In this document: piece after piece, positions 1-11,504 of the stretch
Layout: the number at the start of each line of letters is the position of its first letter
Numbering within the stretch: position 1 is the first letter of the stretch
NCBI GenBank assembly: GCA_035235625.1
Contig: CP141143.1
Span: forward strand, 16,289,092 to 16,353,091
DNA from: Saururus chinensis
Lineage: Eukaryota > Streptophyta > Magnoliopsida > Piperales > Saururaceae
Direction: 5' to 3'
Length of the DNA: 64,000 nt
Program-made: the position numbers and the translations under genes
The notes under the pieces: generated by a model
The model's database searches: none
What the model saw: only the letters and a program-made list of their open reading frames with translations
Told to the model about the DNA's origin: nothing

Positions 1-452
1 TCACAGTGAGCATTGAGCACAACCCACATTCTGGGTGTGGCTATAAGCGGGCTAGATAGGGCCGGGCCAAAGCAAAGCTCTGACCCTAGCCCTAAAATTA
101 ATTTCTTGGCCTTGGCCCTAGGCGGTTCCAAAATGCCAGCCCTAAGTGGACTTGGGCCAAACTTTGAGCTTTTTGAGTTTTTTTTCTGTTTCTAATTTTT
201 TATACATGTAAGAACCAAGTGCTACTTAATTGGTATGCAAATCTTCTAGTTTTTTAGAAAATCCATAATAGAGAATAATCTATTGGAAGATAGAATCAGT
301 ATGAACAACCTAGATTGCTCCAGAACTTGTAATTTAAGAAATTCATTAGCTACCTCTAAACTCAAATTTATTTAAAGGTCATGTAAGGAGCCGAAGTATT
401 GGCATAAGTTCCAACAATCACCAAGTCACAAGTGGTAAATATAGTACACATT
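1..452. other. Non-coding flank, no gene seen
   Basis: I see no supportable gene here. Positions about 40-165 are rich in GGGCC-type words, like the ends of some hAT-type transposons, and similar wording occurs at about 15,890-16,059. I could not define terminal repeats or a target duplication. The rest is AT-rich. Confidence 0.4.
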
Positions 453-457
453 ATTAC

Positions 458-2126
458 TGCAACGCCTGCCCATTATCGGACAATATAATATTAATGATCA
501 TGTCCGAACATGCGTCAATAGTACAAACGAACCTGCCAGACGGGCGTTAACGTAAAACGATTGTATGCTCATTGTAGAATATGTCGGAGTAATTACACAG
601 TCAAGAATAATAAAAACATATTGACAAAAAGTTTATAACATAAGCTTAATATACATACCAAAATTTACTGTTCATAGAGCCAGTAGTTATACAAAAACAT
701 GATTATCCTGGCACATCGTACTTTTACACATCGGTCATATATTACATTATTTTTCTAACATAGTAAACATGCAACTATTTGAAAAACTTTTCTTCTTTCC
801 CTTCTTCCATCGTTGCATCACCTGCAAAGTCTAGGGGTGCGTGAGTATATTTATACTCAGTAGGTTTGTTTAAAATCTAAAAGAAATGCTAAGCAAAACA
901 TCAAATCAAACAATTTCACAAATCCAATCAAATCCACAAGCCACAATACCCAACGGCCTACCTCCGCGCTCATGGGACAACGGAGGCCACTAAGGGAAGG
1001 AGTTTCCCCATGATGCTCCACCCTGTGCGCGCCACTAGCCGATCATTTTTCTCGGCGGGCATCAAAACAGTGTACAAAACCACAACACTATGTGGTACGT
1101 ACTAAATCAATCGATATACGTAGCAAATTTTTTACATAATTCAAGAGAAAATCCATTCATCGGTTAAAACAAGTATCATACTTATACTTGAATCAAATAC
1201 TTCAAGAAAGATGGACTCAAATCAGCAAAGCAGTTATTTAGAGTTTAAAACACCCTACCTTAGCCTTGAATATAAAATTCGTCAATATAAAGACTCCAGA
1301 AGATGAAAATAACCCCACCACAGCATTCAGCACGTTCGCTTTAGTAGAGAATGCCTTTTGAACGGGAAGAATAGGGCTTGAAATGACTCAGAAATAGTAA
1401 AAAGGAGAAAGGGGAAGATTAGGGAAGGGGCACATTTTTTGAGGTCTTAGAGGGGTTGTCTAGAGAAAATAACCTTTCCGGTGGGTAGAGCACCCTCGAC
1501 TTAGTAGGAAACGGGTCTTGGAACGTGAAAATCAGACTTAAAATGGGTCGGGAATGAAGAAAACAGTGAGAGGAGAAATCTGCAGAAAAACTGGCCGGAA
1601 TGGGTTTAAATAGGGGAGGAGGAGGCGTTTTCTGGTGGGCGCCCGCCGGCGCCGCCACAAAAACGGGCGGCGCCCACTGGCGCCGCCGCGTGCTATGGGC
1701 GCGTGTGACGAACGTGCGTTAGTCACCGCGAATGCGCACCCGTCACGCATTCGGCACGCGCCGCACGGCATACGCCGCGCGCTGCGCTGCGTCGAGCTGC
1801 CGATTTATTTATTTATTTATTTTAATATTTTCAGAAAATCATATCTCCCTATCCCAAACTCCGATTTGCGCATTTTTGGTACCGTTGAGTTCGTATTCAC
1901 GAGCCCTACGATACTAGACCACTTAAGAACCGTTTTACCTAAATTTTAAGAGTGGGTCCCGCCGGTTGAACACGTTTCCCGATGTCATAACTTTTGTTCC
2001 CGACCTCTAATTTTCGCGTTTTATGACTTGTTACGCTTGTCTCCACGAGCTCTAACCAACACTTAGAAAATTTATAAATAACAAAATATATAAGAAGATC
2101 ATGTTAAAAAATTTTGGGTTATTACA
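458..2126 (-). mobile_element. Solo LTR, family A copy 1 (probable Ty3/gypsy)
   Basis: Read on the minus strand the element starts TGTAATAACCC at 2126 and ends at 458. The plus-strand edges are TGCAACGCC and GGTTATTACA. An exact 5-bp target duplication ATTAC lies at 453-457 and 2127-2131. The copy matches the LTR at 16060-17723 in order and wording, most clearly around 1440-1560 and 1855-2060. It has no coding capacity, primer site or second LTR, so it is a solo LTR left by LTR-LTR recombination. A minus-strand TATA-like motif (CTATTTAAACCC) lies near 1603-1614. The perfect dyad TGAGTATA-TT-TATACTCA is at 842-859. The gypsy assignment rests on LTR style only. Confidence 0.85.
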
Positions 2127-2297
2127 ATTACATAGAAATATAACTTATTTACTATAACACATTATTTCCCCCCTCTAAATTAGGTCCAAGTCAGAGTCCA
2201 ACTTAGACTTGGAATGCTAGATTAAAGAGGGGGAAGGAAAGTTTCCCATTTCCCCTAGCCCTAATTCAAGATGGAGAAGGAGAGGAGTCCTCCCTTC

Positions 2298-3688
2298 TGT
2301 TGAAAAATAAAAAATTAAAATTCAAAAGCTAAGATTTCATAGCTTAACTAGCTCTGAATGAGACTAAATTTTTAAAATAGACAAAGTAAAAAAAAAAGAT
2401 GAAACAAAATCTAATTTTACACACGTAAGAAAGTGTTGACAAAAAAAATCAAAATTCAAAGGCCAAGATTTCGGAGCTTGACTAGCTCTGAATGAAACCA
2501 AATTTTAAAAATGGAAAAAGTCTCCAAAGTGGACAAAGTTCAAAGAAAAAAAAAGAAAAAATAACATATAATCCTACACACATAGAGATGGGTTACGACT
2601 TCTAACAAAATTTTATTTGAGGATCTCTTGAGACTCCCTTACACTCAAAGAAGTTTTGTAAGCCTCACGTAGCCAAATCAAAATGATTACCAAATCTTAA
2701 AAAAATCAAAATTGCAAAAGGCTATGTGATTATTCAACCATAAAAAAACAAAATGGTTAAAAACACAAATAGTTAAATTTCAAAGAACTTAAAGTTCGAA
2801 GAAAAAAAAGTAAAGTAAAAAGATTATGTAGAAAATCCTCATGGGCCCCACATAGAGAGTGGGAGGACTAAGTCAAAACCCTGAGGCTCATGATCCCCTA
2901 CTCTAAACTAAAAAAATGATGATGTGTAAAGAGAGTGATGAAGTGAAGGGGACCAAGTCAAAGGTATAATACCCGGACTTCTCTCACACTCCTCACTTTC
3001 CACTAACTCATCCCCCACTAATCAATTAGGTTCCCACCAACCATCCCACTAACTCATTCTCTACCTCCCACTAACCCATTCTCCATCTCCCACTAATTCA
3101 CTCTCCACTTCCCACGAACTACCCTTCCAACTCTCCCCAACTACTTTGCTTAACCGTACAACCCCTAAAGCTATAAATACCCCTTTGTTTTCATATAGGA
3201 GGACTTTTAGCTTTCAAGTCTAAAGAACCTCTAAAAAGTAATCTAAATGTCCATCACCCACCAAAAAGATGTCAAAAAATTCTAATAGCCTTGACCTTTT
3301 AAAAGTTGAAGAAGTTCGAGGAATTGGAAGATAAACAAGAAGTATGCAAGAAGAGAGAAGAATTCGTACAGGGGAGCTCTCATCTTCAAGAAGAAGTTTC
3401 CTTATTTCTTTTTTTTTCTCAACTTGAAAGTTGTAGTCACTTCTCCTAACAATTCTCTTTTCTTATTTTAATAAATTCTAAATTATTTTCATCATTTTTG
3501 CCATCTAAATGAAACGTTTCAAAAATTGATTAATCATCACTACTCTACTCTAAATTGTAAAGAGTAATATTGATTAATCAATAGAAGGTCGTCCCACATA
3601 AAAAAAAGTTATTCTCTCTCTTTCTAGGAAGGATCATCTGATCTGTTTTCTTGACTTGTACGTAGGGAACTACTGAAATCCACCAACA
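2298..3688 (+). mobile_element. Solo LTR, family C copy 1, nested in family D
   Basis: Edges TGTTGAAA and CCACCAACA form the usual TG...CA pair with a 5-bp terminal inverted repeat (TGTTG/CAACA). An exact target duplication CCTTC lies at 2293-2297 and 3689-3693. It matches the LTR at 19433-21043 over most of its length. A TATA box (CTATAAATACCCC) lies near 3171-3183, followed by sequence also conserved in the other copy. The 5' half has two diverged units of about 130 bp, starting near 2328 and 2459, with the words AAGATTT and ACTAGCTCTGAATGA. There is no coding sequence. Confidence 0.88.
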
Positions 3689-6040
3689 CCTTCCATACTC
3701 CTCTAAGTGGGAAACCTCCTCCTCCCTACCCCATTTATACCCAAGAATCCCCTTTTCTCCACATCGTTTCCCTCATCTCCCTTCTCTCTAGTTTTGGCGA
3801 GCAACAAAAAGACTCATTGCTTAGCGGCAATTGTGGGTGTATGCAAGGCGGCGATCATGGAAAGGAGATTTTTAATGGGATCCACAATAGGTAAAGGTGA
3901 ATTTTTGTCTGTCTAATATAGAATTGGATGCCATGAGTTTTCCCCCTTTGAACTGAGTTCTGGGTGTAATGGAGCACCTAGAAGAGGGTTTTTTTCCCCT
4001 CCTTAGACTTTCAAAATCACTATTCACAGCAAGGTACTGGGCTATTAAAATGCCCAGAACAGTCCCCTCTTTCTATGCTTACAAATTAAGGAAAGTTGTG
4101 TGATTTGAACTACTAAATAGAGAAATTGTTTTTTTCTCCCTAAATTGTAAGGTTTAGAGGGGAGCAGTAGCAGTTGGCAATAGAAGTTGAAATTATGCCA
4201 AGGTGAGGACCCTCATGTAAAACATGCATATATATGTATATATATTTGTTGTTTGATGATATATACATGTAAATTTAATTTGAAGATGTGTGTATGAAAT
4301 TAGTTAAAATTCTAAATTTTGGTTTTTGAAATTAATTTTTAGCTAACAGTTGCCTAGGATTGGAATTGAATATAATAATGATTTCTTAGAAACTGTCTAA
4401 ACCATTCTGATTTATGTGATAACAATTCTCTGCGTGGTTGTGTTATATTTATAGAACTGATATGTCAGTTGGACATGTTGAAGTTAGTACAATTGAAGCT
4501 TGACCAAGCATGAGAATCTCTTTCTGTTCATGGTTTAGATGAGCTGATTTATGATGTAAAGAATGAATATTTTGGCTAACTTATGGTTTTAATCTAATGA
4601 TTATACATTACTGCTAGTTGAATGGGTCTATACAAATAATAACACAATGCATGGGTTGATTCACTGATTTATATATAAGGTGAACATGGTTCTGCAATAG
4701 TAAATTTTAGAACAACATGTGTTGGAACTGTTAAGTGTTGGGGATAATTGATTTGTTGTACATGTTTATAACTATTTAATGTTTAGTACCAGGGTGGTTT
4801 TGAGGGTTTGAAATGTTTTGCAAAATCAGTTTATTTTATCTTCTGCCTGGCTGATTTGCTACACATGCATTTCCAAGTAATATGTATATGGAAAAAGGGC
4901 CACCTTAGCACGATTGTGCCAGTGGTAACCTTCTTGTAATTTAGCCTCCATAATTCAACACCAAATCTATACTCCTTGTTGAGTGTATTAATAGCCCCTT
5001 GTTCCCTTATACCTTTGCTGAAAGTGTATTGTACTAAATAATATGTTTCTATATGCTATTTGTGCTATGTCATAGTTTCCTAGTGCCTATTTACATTGAC
5101 AATTAATTTATCCTACTTTTGCTCTGTTTTCTTATTTGGTACTAGAATCTCATGTATAGTCTTCATGTCTTCAAACAGCCTAGCCTTACTTTTCTCTAGT
5201 GTTGGGTGGTGTGAATAGGCCAGGATTTTATTTCCATTTTATGCTATGATCTATTTTGATCTCTTAAACTCTTTAGCAGCAGGATTTTTTTTTTGAAATA
5301 TGAAATTATACATGTTAATGGACATTGCAATTTTGCCTGGCATTTAGATGTGATTTCTTACCTATTAACTCTTAATGTTACTCTGGTATTAAATCATCCC
5401 CATGAGGCATATTGTTGTACAATGGATATATTGCTACAGGTTGGATCTAATAAATGAAAAATACTAAAAAATGTTTGATACATGCAAAAGGATATCTCAA
5501 TATCTTGGGTTGTGGTCTCTAAACTATATTTTATTTCTCTCTTATGGGCATATGAGAGGTGTGCATTGCATAAATGGTAGATTCAGGTATTAATAACCAA
5601 CCTAAGTTTTAAGAGGTTGACAATGGTTAGCTAAGGCTTGGTATGAGTACCTTTAACTTCAAGTTCAAGATAAAAGATTAGCCAAGTGCCACATTTAGGG
5701 ATGCAGGTGGACTCGAGCCTTTAGCAATTCCCTCCTGGCCTTTACGGGTCGTACTGAGTGTACGTGGATGACCACCCAGGGCGCTATTGCACCGGCATAA
5801 ATCATGGATCACATAGCTAATTCTCTGAGATGTTAAAGGGAATGAAATATTTACAAACTTTACAATATCATGTTGTCTCATTTAAAGGTTCTTTTAAATT
5901 ATTTCATGTATATGATGATTATGCATGGTTTTATCATACTTTGATTTGAATATGATGCCTTAGTTATTGTATGATGTATGAATATCTTATTTTCATGCAT
6001 GTTTTACTTGAGGCACAATCACAAGGCTTTTAGCTCACAG

Positions 6041-6058
6041 GTGGAATGTCCATTCCAC
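6041..6058 (+). other. Perfect hairpin in the family D LTR
   Basis: GTGGAAT (6041-6047) and ATTCCAC (6052-6058) are exact reverse complements around a GTCC loop. It lies about 350 bp before the LTR end, downstream of the presumed promoter, so it would be transcribed. Function unknown. Confidence 0.5.
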
Positions 6059-6410
6059 TGGGCGTATTTTTGCGTACAACTTTACTTACTAATTTGGATG
6101 TGTAAGAAAGAAGATAGAGAGAGACACCATTCATAGCGAAAACCAAAGATTTAGAATAATTTAAGTTTTCTTTTATGGGAATTAAATTAGCTATAATTGT
6201 AGTAAGAGTATGGACACCTTATTAGTGAACCTTATGTCACTTGATTTCTGATTAAATAAAGATTTAATAGGAAAATTTATTAAAATTTTGTTTCATTTCT
6301 TTATCTCTTACCCAAATATCATCTTGCCTTGTGGTGGCTCAAGCTTAGGCGCACTCCAATGGCGTGAATGGTCTTTGGACCCTCTCTAGGGCTCAAATTG
6401 TGGCATTTAC

Positions 6411-7065
6411 ATAGAACTTCTTTGTGCAATACAAACACACTCTCCATCCACCTAACGAAGAAGCTTGGGTTTATCAATTGTAGAAAATATTATCTTGTGC
6501 GCTAGAACACATACAACCTCTACATTTAGATAATTCGACATAAGGCCCTTAACACACACATATTGCTCTCATAGTCATAATTGATCATACAAAACTTAAT
6601 GAGCAAATGACCTTCAAATATGTATATATACAAAACAAACTCTCTTACATTAATCGCTCCATTCGACAAAAAAATTGTTCCATATCAATAACTCCATTTT
6701 GTTGAATTTAAGTAGTTGAGTCTTAAAAAAGAGTATCATTAGCTTATCTTCCCTTCTTAGGTTTCACCATTCAATAAAAAACTATTATTTTTCTAAATAT
6801 AACGATTAATATGGGACAAAGTGAGCATTTATTTTGTAATTTCCAAATATCTTGAAAGAAATAACCGAGTTGGATGAAAATTCCCATTGAAAGAAAAATT
6901 AAGAACATGATTTTATGCCATTTCAGTGTGCTACATCCTTCTCTACACCAAAATGATAAACAAAAATATCTACAACAAGCTGTCACCAATCTGAGCATTC
7001 AAATTGAGAAAGATAGGGGCAATAAAATCTCTGCAAAAGTAGAGTTCTTCCAAAAATAATGCTTC
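6411..7065. other. Intergenic, with a decayed MITE on the minus strand
   Basis: No gene is supported. Positions about 6662-6824 read on the minus strand resemble the MITE at 58734-58895, including the end wording GTCCCATATTAAT and an internal ATTGAATGGTG-like block. It lies in inverted orientation to the MITE that begins at about 7066. The exact ends are decayed and no TA duplication could be fixed. Confidence 0.45.
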
Positions 7066-7668
7066 ATTCATCCTATATTAATAGCTACATATGAAAAAAT
7101 AGTAATTTTTATTGAATAGTGGAATCCATATCTAAGAGAAGGAAAAATCAGCTTATGATACTATTTTTAAGTATTTAATTACTTAAATTTAACAGAATGG
7201 AGCTATTGATGTAACGACCCGACCCGAGCCGGGCCCACAAAATCACTAATAGGAAATTTTCTCTTTCCTTGAGCTAGGAATCATCGTCTGAGTGCGAGAG
7301 GTACAACGTTCGTCTACGTACTACGGAGCTTTAAGGCTTCCTCATACGTAGACTTAGGTTGTAACGAACACGTACACACGACGAAGCTTCATAGTTCGTC
7401 GCGTGTAAAACAGAATAAAACATATTATTATAATGACTTGGATCGGGCCAACGTTGCCTTGCCATTGGTTGCCTACGTACGTATTGGACATTATCCCAAT
7501 ACGATCGGATCCAAACGTAGTTCTGCCTAATGGCTACTACATACAACAAACATCACAAAATTATATGTATAAAATACATATCTCCGAATATCTAATCGGA
7601 GTATACAAAAAATCGTCATATATCGGAGTCAAGCGGAAGTTAAAAAATTAACAGAATCGTACATCTCT

Positions 7669-7812
7669 CTCTACCACAGAGCGGGATCAAAATCTCGTAC
7701 ACATGTCTCGCTCCATTACTGAATCGAGACTGAGCACATCACCCGGCTCGCTCTATCACTGAGCCGAGACCGGACACACACATCACGTGTCTTGCTCTAC
7801 CATAGAGCGAGA
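7669..7812 (-). other. Cluster of GC-rich stem-loops in the A2 LTR
   Basis: Four adjacent inverted repeats lie here: CTCT/AGAG around ACCAC (near 7669); GTCTCG/CGAGAC (7703-7730); CGGCTC/GAGCCG (7743-7766); and GTCTTGCTCT/AGAGCGAGAC around ACCAT (7788-7812, one G-U-type mismatch). The stems share the GCTC/GAGC core. Confidence 0.45.
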
Positions 7813-7823
7813 CAACACACATC

Positions 7824-8010
7824 ATGGCATATAGGCACACAGCATGGCATATAGGCACATAGCATAGTATATCGGCACATAGCATGGCATATAGGTACAT
7901 AGCATTGTATATAGGCACATAGCATGACATATAGGCACATAGCATAGCATATAGGCACATAGCATGGCATATAGGCACATGGCATCGTATATAGGCACAT
8001 AGCATGGCAT
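7824..8010 (+). repeat. 20-bp tandem array, about nine units
   Basis: The unit is close to ATGGCATATAGGCACATAGC and repeats about 9.4 times with scattered substitutions. A 20-bp period does not keep frame per unit, so all reading frames stay open and look like repetitive cysteine/tyrosine-rich proteins. These are artefacts of the repeat. Confidence 0.9.
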
Positions 8011-8334
8011 ACACGCCGTTCTATAATAAAAACGGGAAATCAGAAAAGCTTACTGCCCTCATGTCTTGTATAGTAGCGGTAGACAGAGTTGCTCACACGA
8101 GCATCCTCCCCTTCAGATCTGAAGATATTAGACGGAGCTTCCTCTAGCCTCTATACGTTCATCGTCTTGTACCGAAAGACTACGGAGATTCTTCTCGTTT
8201 TCTGCGCCCGTGAGCGGCGGACAGAACCTCCCCTAGTCTGGATTACTTCTCTTGATGTAGCTTGGCAACTTCGGATAGAATCCCGTCTCGCTTCGGGCCC
8301 ATTTTTCTTGTTCGTTGCTCGAGGATCACAGGTG

Positions 8335-8860
8335 GAGTCTCTCCTTGTCTCGGGGCATTTCCTCCTTATACAGTTGCCGAATCAAAGAACGGACCTCTCC
8401 ATCACGTAGAACATACTTGATTTAGTCAAGAATGCCTCTTGGACCGACTAAATCGGAGTTGGGATGGCCAGAAACAGAGAAAACAAAGTTGATCGGTACG
8501 GGTAGAACCTTTCCTTGTCTTGGGGCGTTTCCTCTTCATACGATTGCCAACTCAGAAAATGGAACCCTCCACCACGTAGAACATACTTGATTTAGTCAAG
8601 AACGCCTCTTGGACCGACTAAATCGGAGTTGGGATGGCCAGAAACAGAGAAAATGAAGTTTGTCGGTGCATGAAGATAACGGACAGGACCTCCTCTTGTC
8701 TTGGGACGTTTCCTCATCATACAGTCTTCAACTCGAAGAACGGACAGCTCCATTGCGTAGAGCATACTCGATTTAGTAGGAAACGGGTCTTGAACGGCCT
8801 TAATCGGCCTCAGAACGGTCAGAAACGGGGGTGGAGAAGTTCTGGTGAAGAATGAAGCGA
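8335..8860 (-). repeat. Three tandem units of about 176 bp in the A2 LTR
   Basis: The landmark GTAGA(A/G)CATAC(T/C)(T/C)GATTTAGT recurs near 8406, 8576 and 8757, each preceded by CCTTGTCTTGGGGCGTTTCC-like wording near 8350, 8514 and 8695. In the LTR's minus-strand orientation the units lie just downstream of the presumed TATA box near 8872. Related words occur singly at 1480-1515 and 17,025-17,060, so the triplication is specific to this copy. Confidence 0.75.
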
Positions 8861-11001
8861 AAATGGGGGTATAAATAGCCCTCGAGCTGCCGAAACCGTA
8901 GCGCCGCGCCGCCAGAAACGGCGGCGCCCGTCGAAACGCGCAGTGCGCCACGGTGCCCGCTGTTTTGTGTCGCCCGCGCGCAGCGCGACAGGCGCGCGTA
9001 CTGTAAGGACCCTCATCTTTAAACCGGTTTTGGTTTTCTTTAATTATTGATTATCGTGAGATTTACGTGTTTTCTGATCTTATTCGGTGATTTTGTAAAT
9101 AAATAGAGTTTGTGATGGTTTTAACCAAAATTAACTTCAATATTAGTGGTTTTAAGTGATTTTAAACCAAATGTGAATTTTTGAGATTTTTCGGAATTTT
9201 CACTATTTTCCCAAAAATTAGGGTTTTGGCGGGACCCCTGTGGGCCCCACGGTCGAAATTTTTATTTTTGTGTCAAATGACCCTAGACATATACTTAAGG
9301 TCACACAAAAATTTTCAGAATTTTATTAGGCTTAATTCGTGCTTAAATTTGCAAAATAACCACTTTTAGCCTACTTTTCATATTTACACCCCAAAACTTA
9401 CCTATGCCTACCCCAACCCTTACTATAAAAGGGCAAACCAGAGCCATTTCCATTTTTGGGAATAGGCTAAGGAAGGAGGCTGGCCTAATCCCCACTTAGG
9501 CCCGAATTAGAAGCCGATTAAGGTAAGCTTGCTCTAATTAAGCACTAATCCATGGCTTTTCTCTTAATTTCTTCTAAATCTACCATTTTCCCCTTGATTC
9601 AATTCGTTTTTGACCATCAAAAGCTACTGATTTGCGTTTTACTACAAACCCTAACTTTCAAAATTCGATTTTTACTACCAACAAGCCCTAGATCTAAGAT
9701 TTAATTAGGGATTTCTTAAGTAAATCGATTTCTATTGGTGTTTGATTCAAACTCATTGTGTTTTCAAGGATTTCAAGAAGGGTGACTCTTCAATCCGAGC
9801 TTAATCAAGTGCTGAGGTAATGGGTCTTCAAAATCTCTGTTTATCCATGGTAAAACTCTTCATTTTTGGCTTATTTCGAAATGGTTTGCTTGATTTAGTG
9901 TGTTAATGGTAAGATTAGAAAATGGAATTATTTAATCCCGATTTCTTAGGGTTTTGCATTATTATGGTTTGGTTTGATATTCTGGAAGTCAAGGAGGACT
10001 TTTGATGATGATTAGGGTGTTAGATGTGGATTTGAAGTGTTTTCTATGGTGTTTCGGTTTGGATTTGCGAAAGGAAGAAGATGACTGTTCGGCGGTGTTG
10101 GCGATCGATCGGCCTTGCAGGGCGATCGATCGGTTGAACTGAAATTTTCAAAATTTTGCGTGTAACCGATCGAACGGCCTGAAGGGCGATCGATCGGCTA
10201 CGTAAAATTGCATGTTGAGTGTATGATGCCTATTTTGATGATTCCACTTTGGCTTGCCAATTTTATATGAATGTGGAGTGTTTTAAGCTATGTTAGGCTA
10301 CTGGAAATGCATGCTATTGAGTTTATGGAGTTGAGATATATGCTTAGTGATGGTGGAATGACTTATGTTTTGTGGCATGATGTTGGAATCGTTATTTTGA
10401 AATTATGAATAGTTGTTTCCCTTTGGTTAAGCATATTTCAAGAGGGACTACAATCATTGTTGGACAGATTTGTCATGATAAATTGTGATTAATGGTGTGT
10501 GAATGTTGGTGAATGCCATGACTCAATGATGAAATGAGTGATGTTATAGGTGTTTAGCCTTTGTGGTTGAGTTTTGAATCTAGCTAAGATTTCAACGATT
10601 CTTCTACTATGATTTCCGCCGGAATTCATGTTTAGGTAGAAATTCACATGTGTAGTGTGGTGGTGAGTTGATTTTCAAGCATGTTAATATGCATCATGTG
10701 AAAGGCTTCTACTAGTTACACACACACACACATGTGGGGGTGAAATGATGATGTTGAAGCTTAATATCGTGATTATGAATGATGCATTAGGGGCTAGTGA
10801 GAGCACTTATCATGATTAGGATTCATGTATGCTTTGCCCAAGCATGTACCATGCTGCACGCATCATGAAAATGGATTTCCAATTGAGGCTTCATCGTGAT
10901 TAATCGAATTTGACCGATTGGATGCAATGGGATGGAATTGTGTGCTGGGTTTATCGGTCGTGGATTAATCGCAAGTTGATTGGTCCGAAAGGACATATTT
11001 T

Positions 11002-11093
11002 GATTTGAAGTTCCTGTGTGGAACGATTTGAAGTTCCTGTGTGGAACGATTTGAAGTTCCTGTGTGGAACGATTTGAAGTTCCTGTGTGGAAC
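11002..11093 (+). repeat. 23-bp tandem repeat x4, each unit a hairpin
   Basis: Four identical 23-bp units begin at 11002, 11025, 11048 and 11071. Each contains GTTCC-TGTGT-GGAAC, a 5-bp perfect stem with a 5-nt loop. The absence of differences between units implies recent expansion or gene-conversion-like copying. Confidence 0.95.
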
Positions 11094-11251
11094 GAGTGCA
11101 CTCCCCGGGTTGAGTCTTGTTTAATGGAATGATGTGGGGACGAGTTGTGTACTTGTCTTGCGGATACGTGAGAATATTTTTATGTGTGTCATCTGGACCA
11201 CGAGAATCCGGTGTGGTATGCCGTGTGCACCCCGCTACCACGTGTTCTAGG

Positions 11252-11473
11252 GTTCTCTGTGTGAGAACTCGGGCTCTTCCCTCCGCGGGAGATGTCCACT
11301 GGCGAACACCCCTGCTCTAGATTCTCTGTGTGAGAATGGGACATCCTTGGCCAGGATCGTCCAGGGCGAGCAGTATTAGGGATTGACAACCCCGATCTTT
11401 CTTGAATTCTTGTGTAGAATTTTGTACCTTGACACGCCTTCGTGGCCTTGTCTATGCTCCCGTCTGTGTGACG
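11252..11473 (+). other. Four further hairpins with the same TGTGT loop and different stems
   Basis: Perfect stems flank TGTGT at four places: GTTCTC/GAGAAC (11252-11268), ATTCTC/GAGAAT (11321-11337), AATTCT/AGAATT (11405-11421) and CGTC/GACG (11461-11473). The loop matches the 23-bp repeats just upstream, but the stems differ and still pair. Confidence 0.7.
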
Positions 11474-11504
11474 TCAATGTGTGATTACTCCTTGATGGAG
11501 GTTG

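Larger units (their letters stand above)
2153..6405 (+). mobile_element. Solo LTR, family D (probable Ty3/gypsy), split by a nested LTR
   Basis: Edges are TATAACAC and TTGTGGCA, a slightly decayed TG...CA pair. They are flanked by an exact 5-bp duplication TTTAC at 2148-2152 and 6406-6410. Removing the nested LTR 2298-3688 and one copy of its duplication leaves about 2.86 kb with no coding sequence or second LTR. A possible TATA motif (CATTTATACCC) is near 3729-3739. Towards the 3' end is a perfect hairpin, GTGGAAT-GTCC-ATTCCAC, at 6041-6058. Decayed ends suggest it is one of the older insertions in the window. Confidence 0.75.

Noticed and set aside
1-452. hAT-type transposon end
   Set aside because: GGGCC-rich wording only; no inverted repeat partner or 8-bp duplication found.
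7824-8010. CRISPR-like regular repeat
   Set aside because: The units are contiguous with no spacers, and the genome is a plant's.
7739-8014. Three overlapping cysteine/tyrosine-rich open frames on the minus strand
   Set aside because: They are translations of the 20-bp tandem array in all frames; the period, not selection, keeps them open.
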